Of a stretch of DNA of 64,000 bases, positions 55,343 through 63,839 are shown piece by piece. A program made the position numbers and the translations under genes. Source of the stretch: Flavobacterium sp. N3904 (lineage in GTDB: Bacteria > Bacteroidota > Bacteroidia > Flavobacteriales > Flavobacteriaceae); assembly GCF_025947305.1 (NCBI RefSeq), contig NZ_CP110009.1, positions 1,674,001-1,738,000 on the forward strand, in the 5' to 3' direction. The notes under the pieces are model-generated. The model was not told where the DNA came from, did not search any database, and worked only from the letters and a program-made list of their open reading frames with translations. Position 1 is the first letter of the stretch. Every line of letters begins with the position of its first letter.

Positions 55343-55652
55343 TAATGAAACAGATATGACGGATTTGCAATCCGTGCCCGCAAAGAGAGTCAAATAAAAG
55401 GTTTTGGAAAAAACTAAAAGTTGATTTATAGCACAATGCCCGCGTGAGGGATAGAAGTGGAGCTTTTTTATTGATTTTTTCATCAAGAAAAAAAGCGGGA
55501 ACGTATAGCCCGACCCGACCTTTTTTGGAGGGTCACGCCCAAATAAAGTTGAAATTAAAATAAAATATAGCTGCAGTTTTTTGGACCGTAGACAAAATAA
55601 TAAAAACTTAGAACCTAATTCACATAGGAACTTAGTAACTCAAAATAAAAAA
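55343..55652. other. Spacer before the second metH module
   Basis: Contains the putative repeat copy B (55430-55530), then GAGGGTCACGCCC and an AT-rich lead into metH. No convincing promoter. The frame of the next gene is open from a TTG at 55581, but the family start lies at 55653. Confidence 0.5.
55430..55530 (+). repeat. Dispersed hairpin repeat, copy B (most diverged)
   Basis: GCCCGCGTGAGGGATAGAAG, TGGAGC, an inner TTTTTT...AAAAAA fold, then GCGGGAACGTATAGCCCG and a GACCTTTTTTGGAGGGTC hairpin. It shares GGATAGnAG, the TATAGCC segment and the overall plan with copy A, but is less similar than C or D. Confidence 0.45.
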
Positions 55653-58334
55653 ATGGGACACAATAAACATAGAAGAAACCTGGTATTGTCGGGATTGGAG
55701 CCTTTAATCATTACGCCGGACAGTGTATTTGTGAATGTTGGGGAAAGAACCAATGTAACAGGTTCTAGAAAGTTCCTTCGATTGATCAAGGAAGAAAAAT
55801 ACGAGGAAGCACTGGATATTGCGAGACAGCAGGTAGAAGGAGGCGCGCAAATTATCGATATTAATATGGATGAGGGGATGCTTGACGGCGTTTATGCGAT
55901 GACCAAATTCCTGAATCTGATTGCCGCCGAGCCGGATATTTCTCGTGTGCCCATTATGATTGACAGCTCGAAGTGGGAAATCATAGAGGCTGGTTTGAAA
56001 GTGGTTCAGGGAAAATGTGTGGTAAACTCGATTTCGCTAAAAGAAGGAGAGGAAGCTTTTATACACCATGCCAAATTAATCAAACGTTACGGTGCTGCTG
56101 CAATTATTATGGCTTTTGATGAGGTGGGACAAGCCGATAATTTTGATAGAAGAGTTGAAATTTGCCAACGCTCGTATGATATTTTGGTAAACAAAGTTGG
56201 TTTTCCTGCACAGGATATTATTTTCGATTTGAATATATTCCCCGTGGCAACTGGTATGGAGGAACACCGCTTGAACGCTTTGGATTTCTTTAGAGGAACC
56301 AAATGGGTTCGGGAAAATTTACCGCACGCACACATCAGCGGCGGGGTGAGTAACGTTTCGTTTTCGTTTAGAGGAAATGACACAGTGAGAGAAGCGATGC
56401 ACTCGGTTTTCTTGTATCACGCCATTAAAAACGGAATGACAATGGGAATTGTAAATCCGGAAATGTTGTCGATTTACGATGAGATTCCAAAAGATTTATT
56501 GGAACATGTAGAAGATGTAATCTTGGACAGACGTGACGATGCCACAGAACGTTTATTGGACTTTGCAGAAAATGTAAAAGGCGATGCCAAAAGCAATGAA
56601 GTTGCTGTGCAAGAATGGCGTTCGGGAACAGTTCAGGAAAGAATCACGCATTCTTTGGTAAAAGGAATAGATGCCTTTATAGAAATTGATGTAGAGGAAG
56701 CTCGTTTAGCTGCCACAAAACCGATTGAAGTTATCGAAATCAATTTGATGACGGGGATGAATGTTGTGGGAGATTTGTTTGGATCTGGGAAAATGTTTTT
56801 GCCACAGGTGGTAAAATCGGCTCGTGTGATGAAAAAAGCGGTAGCTTATTTATTACCATTTATTGAAGCTGCTAAACAGGTAGGGGACAAATCTGGAAAC
56901 GGAAAGATCCTGATGGCAACCGTAAAAGGGGATGTTCACGATATTGGTAAAAATATTGTTTCGGTGGTGTTGGCCTGTAATAATTATGAGATCGTAGATT
57001 TAGGTGTTATGGTGCCTCCCGAAAAAATTATTGCAGCTGCTATAGAACATGAAGTAGATATTATTGGATTGAGCGGATTGATCACGCCGTCTTTGGACGA
57101 AATGGTGTATCTCGCCAAAGAATTGGATAAAAGAGGAATGAAAATTCCAGTGATGATTGGTGGCGCAACCACTTCACGTGCACATACTGCCGTGAAAATT
57201 GCACCTCAATACAGAGAAACCGTGATTCACGTAAACGATGCGTCAAGAGCGGTTACCGTTGCTGGAAATTTATTGGATCACAATAGAAAAATTTATGCCA
57301 GCGATATTCGTGCCGATTACGATGCATTTAGAGAAACGTTTTTGAATCGTTCGCGCGACAAGAATTTCTTGACGATTGAGCAAGCCCGTAAGAATAAATT
57401 GCAATTGGATTGGAGGCATTTTGAACCTGTAAAACCAAAAGTTATTGGCGAGCAAATTGTTGAAGTGGATTTGGATGTGTTGGTTCCTTATATTGATTGG
57501 ACTCCGTTTTTCAGAACTTGGGAATTGTTCGGGAAATATCCGGCGATTTTGACGGATGAAGTTGTGGGTGAACAAGCCACTTCTGTTTTTGCGGATGCAC
57601 AAGCAATGTTGGAAGTAATTTTGAAAGAGAAAAAATTACAAGCCAAAGGAATCTACGGAATCTTCCATGCGAATCAAATCAATGATGACGATATTGAGTT
57701 GACTGATGAAAACGGAAAACCATTACAGACATTCTTGACTTTGCGTCAGCAGTCACAAAAAACAAAAGGAGCTCCAAATATTGCATTGGCCGATTTTATT
57801 GCACCAAAAGAAAGCGGAAAAGTGGATTATATGGGAGCGTTTTGCGTGACCACCGGTTTTGGCGTTGACGAATGGGCGGCTGAATTCGAAAAGGATTTGG
57901 ACGATTACAATTCGATTATGGTCAAAGCTTTGGCTGACCGTTTTGCAGAAGCATTCGCCGAATATTTACACGAAAAAATCCGTAAAGAAATTTGGGGTTA
58001 TGAGGCCGATGAGGTTTTAAGCAAACAGGCACTTATTGAAGAAGATTATAAAGGAATTCGTCCGGCACCGGGTTATCCTGCCTGTCCGGATCACTTGGAA
58101 AAACCAACTATTTGGAAACTGTTGAATGTGGAGGCAGCAATTGGAGTGACCTTGACCGAAAGTATGGCCATGTGGCCCGCTTCATCTGTTTCTGGTTATT
58201 ATTTTGGAAATCCTGAAAGTAAGTATTTTGGTCTTGGAAAAATAAAAGAAGATCAGGTTATTGATTACGCCAAACGAAGAAGTGTTTCAAACGAAGTCGC
58301 TATGAAATGGTTGAATCCGAATATTGCAGATTAA
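55653..58334 (+). CDS. metH: Methionine synthase, folate/cobalamin/activation part (split MetH, C-terminal modules)
   Basis: An 893-residue protein with the remaining three MetH domains: methyl-THF-binding ([19 protein letters not shown], about 25-43), cobalamin-binding with the histidine motif [26 protein letters not shown] (about 428-453) and the AdoMet reactivation domain ([18 protein letters not shown], about 805-822). It needs the separate homocysteine module encoded upstream. The ATG at 55653 begins [18 protein letters not shown], close to the usual start; the TTG 72 nt upstream adds 24 polar residues and is rejected. metF follows. Confidence 0.95.
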   Translation: MGHNKHRRNLVLSGLEPLIITPDSVFVNVGERTNVTGSRKFLRLIKEEKYEEALDIARQQVEGGAQIIDINMDEGMLDGVYAMTKFLNLIAAEPDISRVPIMIDSSKWEIIEAGLKVVQGKCVVNSISLKEGEEAFIHHAKLIKRYGAAAIIMAFDEVGQADNFDRRVEICQRSYDILVNKVGFPAQDIIFDLNIFPVATGMEEHRLNALDFFRGTKWVRENLPHAHISGGVSNVSFSFRGNDTVREAMHSVFLYHAIKNGMTMGIVNPEMLSIYDEIPKDLLEHVEDVILDRRDDATERLLDFAENVKGDAKSNEVAVQEWRSGTVQERITHSLVKGIDAFIEIDVEEARLAATKPIEVIEINLMTGMNVVGDLFGSGKMFLPQVVKSARVMKKAVAYLLPFIEAAKQVGDKSGNGKILMATVKGDVHDIGKNIVSVVLACNNYEIVDLGVMVPPEKIIAAAIEHEVDIIGLSGLITPSLDEMVYLAKELDKRGMKIPVMIGGATTSRAHTAVKIAPQYRETVIHVNDASRAVTVAGNLLDHNRKIYASDIRADYDAFRETFLNRSRDKNFLTIEQARKNKLQLDWRHFEPVKPKVIGEQIVEVDLDVLVPYIDWTPFFRTWELFGKYPAILTDEVVGEQATSVFADAQAMLEVILKEKKLQAKGIYGIFHANQINDDDIELTDENGKPLQTFLTLRQQSQKTKGAPNIALADFIAPKESGKVDYMGAFCVTTGFGVDEWAAEFEKDLDDYNSIMVKALADRFAEAFAEYLHEKIRKEIWGYEADEVLSKQALIEEDYKGIRPAPGYPACPDHLEKPTIWKLLNVEAAIGVTLTESMAMWPASSVSGYYFGNPESKYFGLGKIKEDQVIDYAKRRSVSNEVAMKWLNPNIAD

Positions 58335-58339
58335 AAATA

Positions 58340-58424
58340 GTTTAAAGTTGAAATTTTGTTTAAAGTTTAAAGGTTAAAGTTGTTCGAGAGAACCTTAAAC
58401 CTTAAACCTTAAACTTCAAACTAA
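58340..58424. repeat. TTTAAAGT-type intergenic inverted repeat
   Basis: Left arm AGTTTAAAGTT...GTTTAAAGTTTAAAGG, centre GTTGTTCGAGAGAAC, right arm CTTAAACCTTAAACCTTAAAC and TTCAAACT. Designed like 53362-53475 but with an unrelated centre. Confidence 0.65.
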
Positions 58425-58429
58425 AGAAA

Positions 58430-59386
58430 ATGAAAGTAACAGAACATATAGAAAATGCCAAAGGAGAAACGTTATTCTCTTTCGAAATTATTCCGCCGCA
58501 GAAAGGCAAAAGCATTCAGGAGTTATACGACAATATTGACCCGTTGATGGAGTTCAAACCGCCATTTATAGATGTAACTACTTCACGTGAAGAGTATATT
58601 TATGTAGATAAAGGCAATGGTTTACTAGAAAAAAAACTGACTAGAATGCGTCCTGGAACCTTGGGGATTTGCGCTTCTATTAAACATAAATACAATGTGG
58701 ATACGGTTCCTCATGTGCTTTGTGGTGGTTTCACTAAAGAGGAAACAGAATATTTGTTGGTCGATTGTCATTATTTAGGAATTGACAATGTTATGGCGCT
58801 TCGTGGTGATGCGATGAAAGACGAACAGTCCTTTGTACCCAAAGAAGGTGGAAATAATTATGCATCCGACTTAGTGAGTCAAATTTATCAATTGAATAAC
58901 GGAAAGTATTTACACGATGTAATGGACATCGACAACAAAGCCGATTTTTGCATTGGAGTGGCCGGTTATCCAGAGAAACATTTGGAATCACCTTCTCTAA
59001 TTTCGGACTTAAAAAGGCTGAAAGAAAAAGTGGATGCTGGAGCCGATTATGTAGTGACACAAATGTTTTTTGATAATGCCAAATATTTTGAGTTTGTTGC
59101 CAAAGCCAGAGAAATGGGAATCACCGTTCCGATTATTCCAGGGATTAAGCCGATTGCAGTACAAAGACATTTACAAGTTTTGCCTCAAATTTTCCGTATC
59201 GATTTACCCGAAGATTTGATAAATGCTGTGGATAAATGTAAGAATAATGCTGAAATACGTCAAGTAGGAATTGAATGGGCCATTCAGCAATCCATAGAAT
59301 TGAAAGCAGCAGGAGTTCCTGTTTTGCATTATTATTCTATGGGAAAATCAGAAAATATTAGACAAATAGCGAGCAAGGTTTTTTAA
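58430..59386 (+). CDS. metF: 5,10-methylenetetrahydrofolate reductase
   Basis: Makes the methyl-THF used by MetH. A 318-residue FAD-dependent TIM barrel: FSFEIIPPQKGKSIQELYDNID (about 16-37), DNVMALRGD (about 118-126), CIGVAGYPEKH (about 173-183) and the FAD/NADH region GADYVVTQMFFDN (about 203-215). Co-directional with metH after the inverted repeat; a terminator follows. Confidence 0.97.
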   Translation: MKVTEHIENAKGETLFSFEIIPPQKGKSIQELYDNIDPLMEFKPPFIDVTTSREEYIYVDKGNGLLEKKLTRMRPGTLGICASIKHKYNVDTVPHVLCGGFTKEETEYLLVDCHYLGIDNVMALRGDAMKDEQSFVPKEGGNNYASDLVSQIYQLNNGKYLHDVMDIDNKADFCIGVAGYPEKHLESPSLISDLKRLKEKVDAGADYVVTQMFFDNAKYFEFVAKAREMGITVPIIPGIKPIAVQRHLQVLPQIFRIDLPEDLINAVDKCKNNAEIRQVGIEWAIQQSIELKAAGVPVLHYYSMGKSENIRQIASKVF

Positions 59387-59413
59387 ATAAAAAATTAGTA
59401 TTAATTTCAATTT

Positions 59414-59459
59414 GAAATACTCGATTGGTTATTTTAACTGATTGAGTATTTCTTTTTTC
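59414..59459 (+). terminator. metF terminator
   Basis: GAAATACTC (59414-59422) pairs with GAGTATTTC (59444-59452), a 21-nt loop with weak internal pairing, then six T. It also lies just after the end of gldA on the other strand. Confidence 0.75.
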
Positions 59460-59483
59460 TATAAAAATCTTTAGGCTGCTAAT

Positions 59484-60380
59484 TTACTTCGTAATTTCCC
59501 TAAACATAGCTTCCAAATTCTTGTTCTTTTGATTGAGCTGTAATGTCTTTAAGCCATTGTCGTAAGCAAAATCAAAAACGGTTGGGCGCATATCTTTATC
59601 CGAAACAAAAATTAATTCCCAAGAACTGCCCTGAATGTTTTTATACGATTTTAAATGCGGAATTTGAGCAATAAGATTTTCTTCCACTTTCAAATCAAAT
59701 TCGACTTCGATTACTTGTTCCTTATCGGCAGAGATTAAGTTGTCTAGTTTTTTGTCGGCAACTATTTTTCCTTTGTCGATTATGATTACTCGGTCGCAAA
59801 TCGCTTCGACTTCCTGCATAATGTGTGTGGAAAGAAAAACCGTCTTGTCTTTCCCGACGTTTTTAATCACGTTTCTGATTTCGACCAATTGATTTGGATC
59901 CAATCCTGTTGTGGGTTCGTCTAGTATCAAAACATCTGGATTGTGCAATAAGGCATTGGCCAATCCAACACGTTGGCGATATCCTTTAGACAATTGTCCT
60001 ATTTTTTTATGACTTCCGGTTTGTAAACCGGTAATCTGAATTACCTCTTCGATTCTTGATTTTTCTACTTTATAAACATCGGCATTAAAAGCCAAATACT
60101 CTCTCACATACAAATCCAAATACAACGGGTTGTGTTCTGGTAAATAACCAATAGAAAGCTGCACTGATTTTTCTTGGGTATTTACATCAAAACTATTCAC
60201 TATTGCAACACCAGAATCTGCGTTAATATAAGTCGTCAAAATTTTCATCAAAGTCGATTTTCCGGCGCCATTAGGCCCTAAAAAACCAACAATCTCTCCT
60301 TTTTTAACAGCAAATGAAATGTTGTCTAATGCTTTTTGGGCGCCATAACTTTTCGAAATGTTTTTTACTTCTATTGACAT
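59484..60380 (-). CDS. gldA: GldA-type ABC transporter ATP-binding protein (gliding motility)
   Basis: A 298-residue ABC ATPase: Walker A GFLGPNGAGKSTLMKIL (about 32-48), signature LSKGYRQRVGLANALLHNPDVLILDEPTTGLDPNQ (about 133-167) with Walker B, and the switch His in TVFLSTHIMQEVEAICDR. The opening MSIEVKNISKSYGAQKALDNISF and the C-terminal KNKNLEAMFREITK agree with GldA, the ATPase of the gliding transporter GldAFG. gldF and gldG are not adjacent. TACTTTTGC (60405-60397, minus strand) is a perfect -7 element 17 nt before the ATG. Confidence 0.88.
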   Translation of the reverse strand: MSIEVKNISKSYGAQKALDNISFAVKKGEIVGFLGPNGAGKSTLMKILTTYINADSGVAIVNSFDVNTQEKSVQLSIGYLPEHNPLYLDLYVREYLAFNADVYKVEKSRIEEVIQITGLQTGSHKKIGQLSKGYRQRVGLANALLHNPDVLILDEPTTGLDPNQLVEIRNVIKNVGKDKTVFLSTHIMQEVEAICDRVIIIDKGKIVADKKLDNLISADKEQVIEVEFDLKVEENLIAQIPHLKSYKNIQGSSWELIFVSDKDMRPTVFDFAYDNGLKTLQLNQKNKNLEAMFREITK

Positions 60381-60397
60381 AAAAATTTTATTTGTTG

Positions 60398-60405
60398 CAA
60401 AAGTA
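60398..60405 (-). promoter_or_regulatory. gldA -7 element
   Basis: TACTTTTG on the minus strand with the extra C matches the consensus. A plausible -33 region (one mismatch) lies 20 nt upstream. Confidence 0.55.
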
Positions 60406-60571
60406 AATAGAAAATGTATAGTTCTCCATTAATAGACAAAATTTATATTTTGATTGATAAATAATCAAAATACTTAGGACAAATAAAATTAATTCGAATT
60501 GTATGAAAATTATTAATTACTGGCACAGTTCTTGTTAAATATTTACTAATTTTTAACAAATCAAATAAACT

Positions 60572-61153
60572 ATGAAAAAAACATTAGTAATTCTTGCTTT
60601 GGCTATGATAAGCTTTGCAAATGCTCAAAAAGGGACGGTTTTGGTATCAGGAAATATGGGATTTGTTTCCCAGAAAGAGTCTACTCAATCGAATGACTCC
60701 AAAAATAAATATGTCAGTTTTTACCCGAAAGTAGGATATCAGTTCAAGGATAATTGGACTCTTGGAATTGAATCTGGATTCTCATCTGCTAAAAATGAGT
60801 ATACTAGTCAGGAAAGTATATCTAAAAACTTCACAGCAGGGGCTTTTGTTCGATATTCAAAATCATTAAGTCCAATGTTTTTATTATATGCGGATTTGGG
60901 AGCTGGTTACCAGAATCGTAAAGTAACTGATACTTATCCATTACAGCCTAGCTCAACATTTACACTTGATGGAGTTTATATGAATTTGACCCCTGGTTTA
61001 TTTCTAAACATTAAAAATAATTTTGGATTGAATTTTGGTATTGGGGGCTTGTTATATTCCGATACAAAGAGTAATCAAACTAACGGGAGTAATCAATATT
61101 TTTATTTCAATTTTGGTCAATCGTTTACTGCAGGAATTTCAAAAAACTTTTAA
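60572..61153 (+). CDS. Small porin-family outer membrane beta-barrel protein
   Basis: The 193-residue protein has a signal peptide (MKKTLVILALAMISFANAQ) and an eight-stranded-barrel style body of alternating strands (GNMGFVSQKES, WTLGIESGFSS, FTAGAFVRYSKSL, FNFGQSFTAGISKNF), ending in Phe. It resembles the OmpA-like or OMP_b-brl porin families of Bacteroidetes, of unclear function. Confidence 0.78.
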   Translation: MKKTLVILALAMISFANAQKGTVLVSGNMGFVSQKESTQSNDSKNKYVSFYPKVGYQFKDNWTLGIESGFSSAKNEYTSQESISKNFTAGAFVRYSKSLSPMFLLYADLGAGYQNRKVTDTYPLQPSSTFTLDGVYMNLTPGLFLNIKNNFGLNFGIGGLLYSDTKSNQTNGSNQYFYFNFGQSFTAGISKNF

Positions 61154-61174
61154 TCTCTATTCTCTATAAATTTC

Positions 61175-61210
61175 AAAAAAGCATTCATGAAATCATGGAT
61201 GCTTTTTATT
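61175..61210 (+). terminator. Terminator of the small barrel gene
   Basis: AAAAAGCATTCATG pairs with CATGGATGCTTTTT (61194-61207) with one mismatch near the middle. Followed by ATTTTT. Confidence 0.75.
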
Positions 61211-61262
61211 TTTAGAATTAATTTCATTAAGATTTATATATTTACAATTAAACTAAATCAAT

Positions 61263-62507
61263 ATGGGAAATTATCAATCGGGCAGTTTCTTGAAAAATTA
61301 CAGCAGTATTCTATTACTTCTTGGTGGAATAATGGTAGGTAGCATATTAGGTTTGGTTTTTGGAAATGGAGTTGAAGTCATAAGACCATTAGGCGATATC
61401 TTTCTGAATTTGCTTTTCACGGCGATCATTCCTCTAGTGTTTTTCACCATTGCTTCCTCCATCGCCAATTTGCAAAAAACCGAAAAACTGGGCAAACTAT
61501 TTGCGATAGTTTTGGGAGTATTTCTAACAACTGTGATTATTTCGGCCATTATCATGCTGATTGGGGTTTTGCTTTTTCCCATTCATCAGGGAATAACAAT
61601 CTCAAAAGTAGCCTTAGAAACCATTCAGGAAAGCAGCACGAGTTCTCAAATCACGCAACTTTTAACGGTAAATGATTTCTATGAAATATTATCTCGAAAA
61701 AATATGCTGGCACTTATATTGTTTTCTTTTCTAATCGGTTTTTCAACTTTGCGTGTAGGCGAAACCGGAAAAGATTTTGCTCGATTCCTGAATTCGGGTA
61801 ACGAAGTGATGAAACAATTACTTCATCTCATTATGAAAACGGCACCTGTCGGTCTTGGCGCTTATTTTGCGTATCAAGTCGGAATCTTCGGGCCACAATT
61901 ATTTGGTGCTTATGCCAAACCGTTGGCACTTTATTATGCTGTTTGTGCTTTTTATTTCATTGTATTTTTTAGTTTTTATGCTTTTTTCGCTGGCGGAAAT
62001 CAAGGACTTAAGCTGTTTTGGAAAAACAACATCACACCGGCATTTACCGCCGTAGGAACTTGCAGTAGCATCGCAACTATTCCAGCCAATCTCGAAGCGG
62101 CAAAGCAAATGAATATTCCAAGCCACATACGTAATCTTGTAATTCCGCTTGGAGCGCCTTTGCACAAAGATGGTTCCAGTATGTCGTCGATTGTCAAAAT
62201 TGCAGTTCTTTTTGCGCTGTTTGGCAAAGATTTAACGGATCCCTATACCCTAATTACAGCAATCGGTATCACTATAATAGTATCGATAGTCGAAGGTGGT
62301 ATTCCAAACGGTGGTTATATAGGAGAGATTCTGGCCATAACGGTGTATGGATTCCCGATGGAACAAGCCTTGCCTGCCGCCATGATTATAGGGACCTTAG
62401 TCGATCCCATCGCCACTTTGCTAAATGCCAATGGTGATTTAATTTGTGCAATGGTAGTCACCCGAATCTCCGAAGGCAAGAAATGGATTTCCCAAAGTAA
62501 CATCTAA
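61263..62507 (+). CDS. Dicarboxylate/amino acid:cation symporter (DAACS family)
   Basis: A 414-residue glutamate/dicarboxylate transporter with eight membrane helices and the two re-entrant loops: CSSIATIPANLEAAKQM (about 269-285), GAPLHKDGSSMSSIVKIAVLFALFG (about 298-322) and the transport-core signature LVDPIATLLNANGDLICAMVV (about 379-399). It is of the DctA/GltP type; whether it moves glutamate, aspartate or C4-dicarboxylates with H+ or Na+ cannot be fixed from motifs alone. Confidence 0.9.
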   Translation: MGNYQSGSFLKNYSSILLLLGGIMVGSILGLVFGNGVEVIRPLGDIFLNLLFTAIIPLVFFTIASSIANLQKTEKLGKLFAIVLGVFLTTVIISAIIMLIGVLLFPIHQGITISKVALETIQESSTSSQITQLLTVNDFYEILSRKNMLALILFSFLIGFSTLRVGETGKDFARFLNSGNEVMKQLLHLIMKTAPVGLGAYFAYQVGIFGPQLFGAYAKPLALYYAVCAFYFIVFFSFYAFFAGGNQGLKLFWKNNITPAFTAVGTCSSIATIPANLEAAKQMNIPSHIRNLVIPLGAPLHKDGSSMSSIVKIAVLFALFGKDLTDPYTLITAIGITIIVSIVEGGIPNGGYIGEILAITVYGFPMEQALPAAMIIGTLVDPIATLLNANGDLICAMVVTRISEGKKWISQSNI

Positions 62508-62583
62508 TCATACATTACCCCAGAAATGAGGCGTTTTTTCAACAACATTTAAAAGCAAAGGCACTCAAAAACACAATTTTTAT

Positions 62584-62609
62584 ATAAAAGGCGGTTATCC
62601 TTTTATTTT
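62584..62609 (+). terminator. Weak terminator of the symporter gene
   Basis: ATAAAAGG (62584-62591), loop CGGTTAT, CCTTTTAT (62599-62606), then TTT. Short and AT-rich. Confidence 0.45.
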
Positions 62610-62726
62610 GTCGTTTGGAATTCAATAATTTTAGTGCTTAAAAAAGTGTTATTTTTATGAAATTATGACTCAGAATCCCTTTTAACAAACAAATCTTTTT
62701 TTGTTACATAAAAAATTATTTTTATT

Positions 62727-62756
62727 TTGGCTGACTCAAAATATGTTATACATTTG
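62727..62756 (+). promoter_or_regulatory. pheA operon promoter
   Basis: TTG (62727-62729), 19 nt, TACATTTGC (62749-62757): a complete match. Transcription should start near 62763, about 23 nt before the leader ATG. Confidence 0.78.
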
Positions 62757-62785
62757 CATTAAATAATTGAAAAACAAAGAATACA

Positions 62786-62842
62786 ATGTCAACTAACCGT
62801 TTTTATTTTAGCAACTCTTTTTATTTCTTCTTTAGGAAGTAA
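62786..62842 (+). CDS. Phe-rich leader peptide of the pheA operon
   Basis: ATG 62786 to TAA 62842 encodes MSTNRFYFSNSFYFFFRK: six Phe and two Tyr codons of eighteen, including three Phe in a row at 62825-62833. The next full gene is prephenate dehydratase, the first committed step to Phe, so the parallel to the enterobacterial pheA leader is direct. The antiterminator begins at the base after the stop codon. Confidence 0.85.
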   Translation: MSTNRFYFSNSFYFFFRK

Positions 62843-62924
62843 GGGATTGTGCTATGGTTATTTGAAAGATTAAAAAACAAATAAAACTAATATACAATCC
62901 TGATGAAAATCAGGATTTTTTTTT
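62843..62924 (+). promoter_or_regulatory. pheA attenuator: alternative antiterminator and terminator hairpins
   Basis: Terminator: AATCCTGAT (62896-62904), loop GAAA, ATCAGGATT (62909-62917), nine T. Antiterminator: GGGATTGTG (62843-62851) pairs with TACAATCCT (62893-62901) by seven Watson-Crick and two G-U pairs, taking the first six bases of the terminator arm. A ribosome that reaches the leader stop masks GGGATTGTG and lets the terminator form; a ribosome stalled at the Phe codons leaves it free. Confidence 0.82.
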
Positions 62925-62930
62925 GACCCA

Positions 62931-63758
62931 ATGAGAACGAAAATTGCAATACAAGGAATTAAAGGATCTTTCCACCATCAAGTGGCTCAAGACTATTTTT
63001 ATCAAAATGTAGAAGTGGATGAATGTCTGTCTTTTGAGGAATTGGTAGCTAGTTTATTGTCGGGAAAATCAGATCAGGCAGTAATGGCTATAGAAAATTC
63101 TATCGCTGGACCGATCATTCCAAATTATGCGTTGATTGACAAAAACAATCTACACATTATTGGGGAGCACTATTTGGATATTCACCAAAATTTAATGGCA
63201 CTCAAAGGTCAAAAGATTGAAGATATTCAGGAAGTACATTCCCATCCGATGGCTTTGTTGCAATGTATGGAATTCTTGAAAAAATATCCAAATATAAAAC
63301 TGGTTGAGGACAAGGATACTGCCGAAACAGCTAGAAGAATTCACGAAAAACAGCTAACGGGAATTGCAGCTATTGCCAGCAAAACAGCTTCCGAAATGTA
63401 TGATTTGGAAATCTTGGCACCAGAAATCCAGACAATAAACAATAACATGACACGCTTTGTTATTATTAAAAAAGAGAATTCGTTTGTAGCTGAAGAAGAA
63501 ATCAATAGAGCATCCATCAAATTCGAGTTGGATCACAAACGAGGTAGTCTGGCAGCGGTGCTAAATGTGATGAGCGATTGCAAATTGAATTTGACCAAAA
63601 TACAATCATTACCAAAAATTGAAACACCTTGGAAATATTCTTTTTTTGTGGATGTTACCTTCGATAAATATGAGGATTACGCCAAGTCCAAAGCATTGTT
63701 AACGATAATGGCCGAATATTTTAAAGTATTGGGAGAATACAAAAACACCAAACCATAA
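62931..63758 (+). CDS. pheA: Prephenate dehydratase
   Basis: Converts prephenate to phenylpyruvate. The 275 residues comprise the dehydratase domain (IAIQGIKGSFHHQVAQDYF at about 4-22; MAIENSIAGPIIPNYALI at about 51-68; NNMTRFVII with the catalytic Thr-Arg-Phe) and a C-terminal ACT domain (about 195-270). The usual ACT Phe-binding motifs GALV and ESRP appear as GSLA and QSLP, so feedback by Phe may be altered. No chorismate mutase is fused. First gene of the attenuated operon. Confidence 0.95.
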   Translation: MRTKIAIQGIKGSFHHQVAQDYFYQNVEVDECLSFEELVASLLSGKSDQAVMAIENSIAGPIIPNYALIDKNNLHIIGEHYLDIHQNLMALKGQKIEDIQEVHSHPMALLQCMEFLKKYPNIKLVEDKDTAETARRIHEKQLTGIAAIASKTASEMYDLEILAPEIQTINNNMTRFVIIKKENSFVAEEEINRASIKFELDHKRGSLAAVLNVMSDCKLNLTKIQSLPKIETPWKYSFFVDVTFDKYEDYAKSKALLTIMAEYFKVLGEYKNTKP

Positions 63759-63839
63759 TTTGGCATATAGTTAGAATTCAAAAGTAAAAAGGAAGCATAA
63801 AGCTTACGGCTTAAAGCCTAAAGCAAAAAAATAAAAATT

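Larger units (their letters stand above)
62508..62930. other. Intergenic region before pheA
   Basis: Holds a weak terminator for the symporter (62584-62609), then the complete pheA control region: promoter, leader peptide and attenuator. No other gene is seen. Confidence 0.7.

Noticed and set aside
55581..55652. TTG start for the second metH module
   Set aside because: Adds 24 polar residues not seen in the family; the ATG at 55653 fits better.
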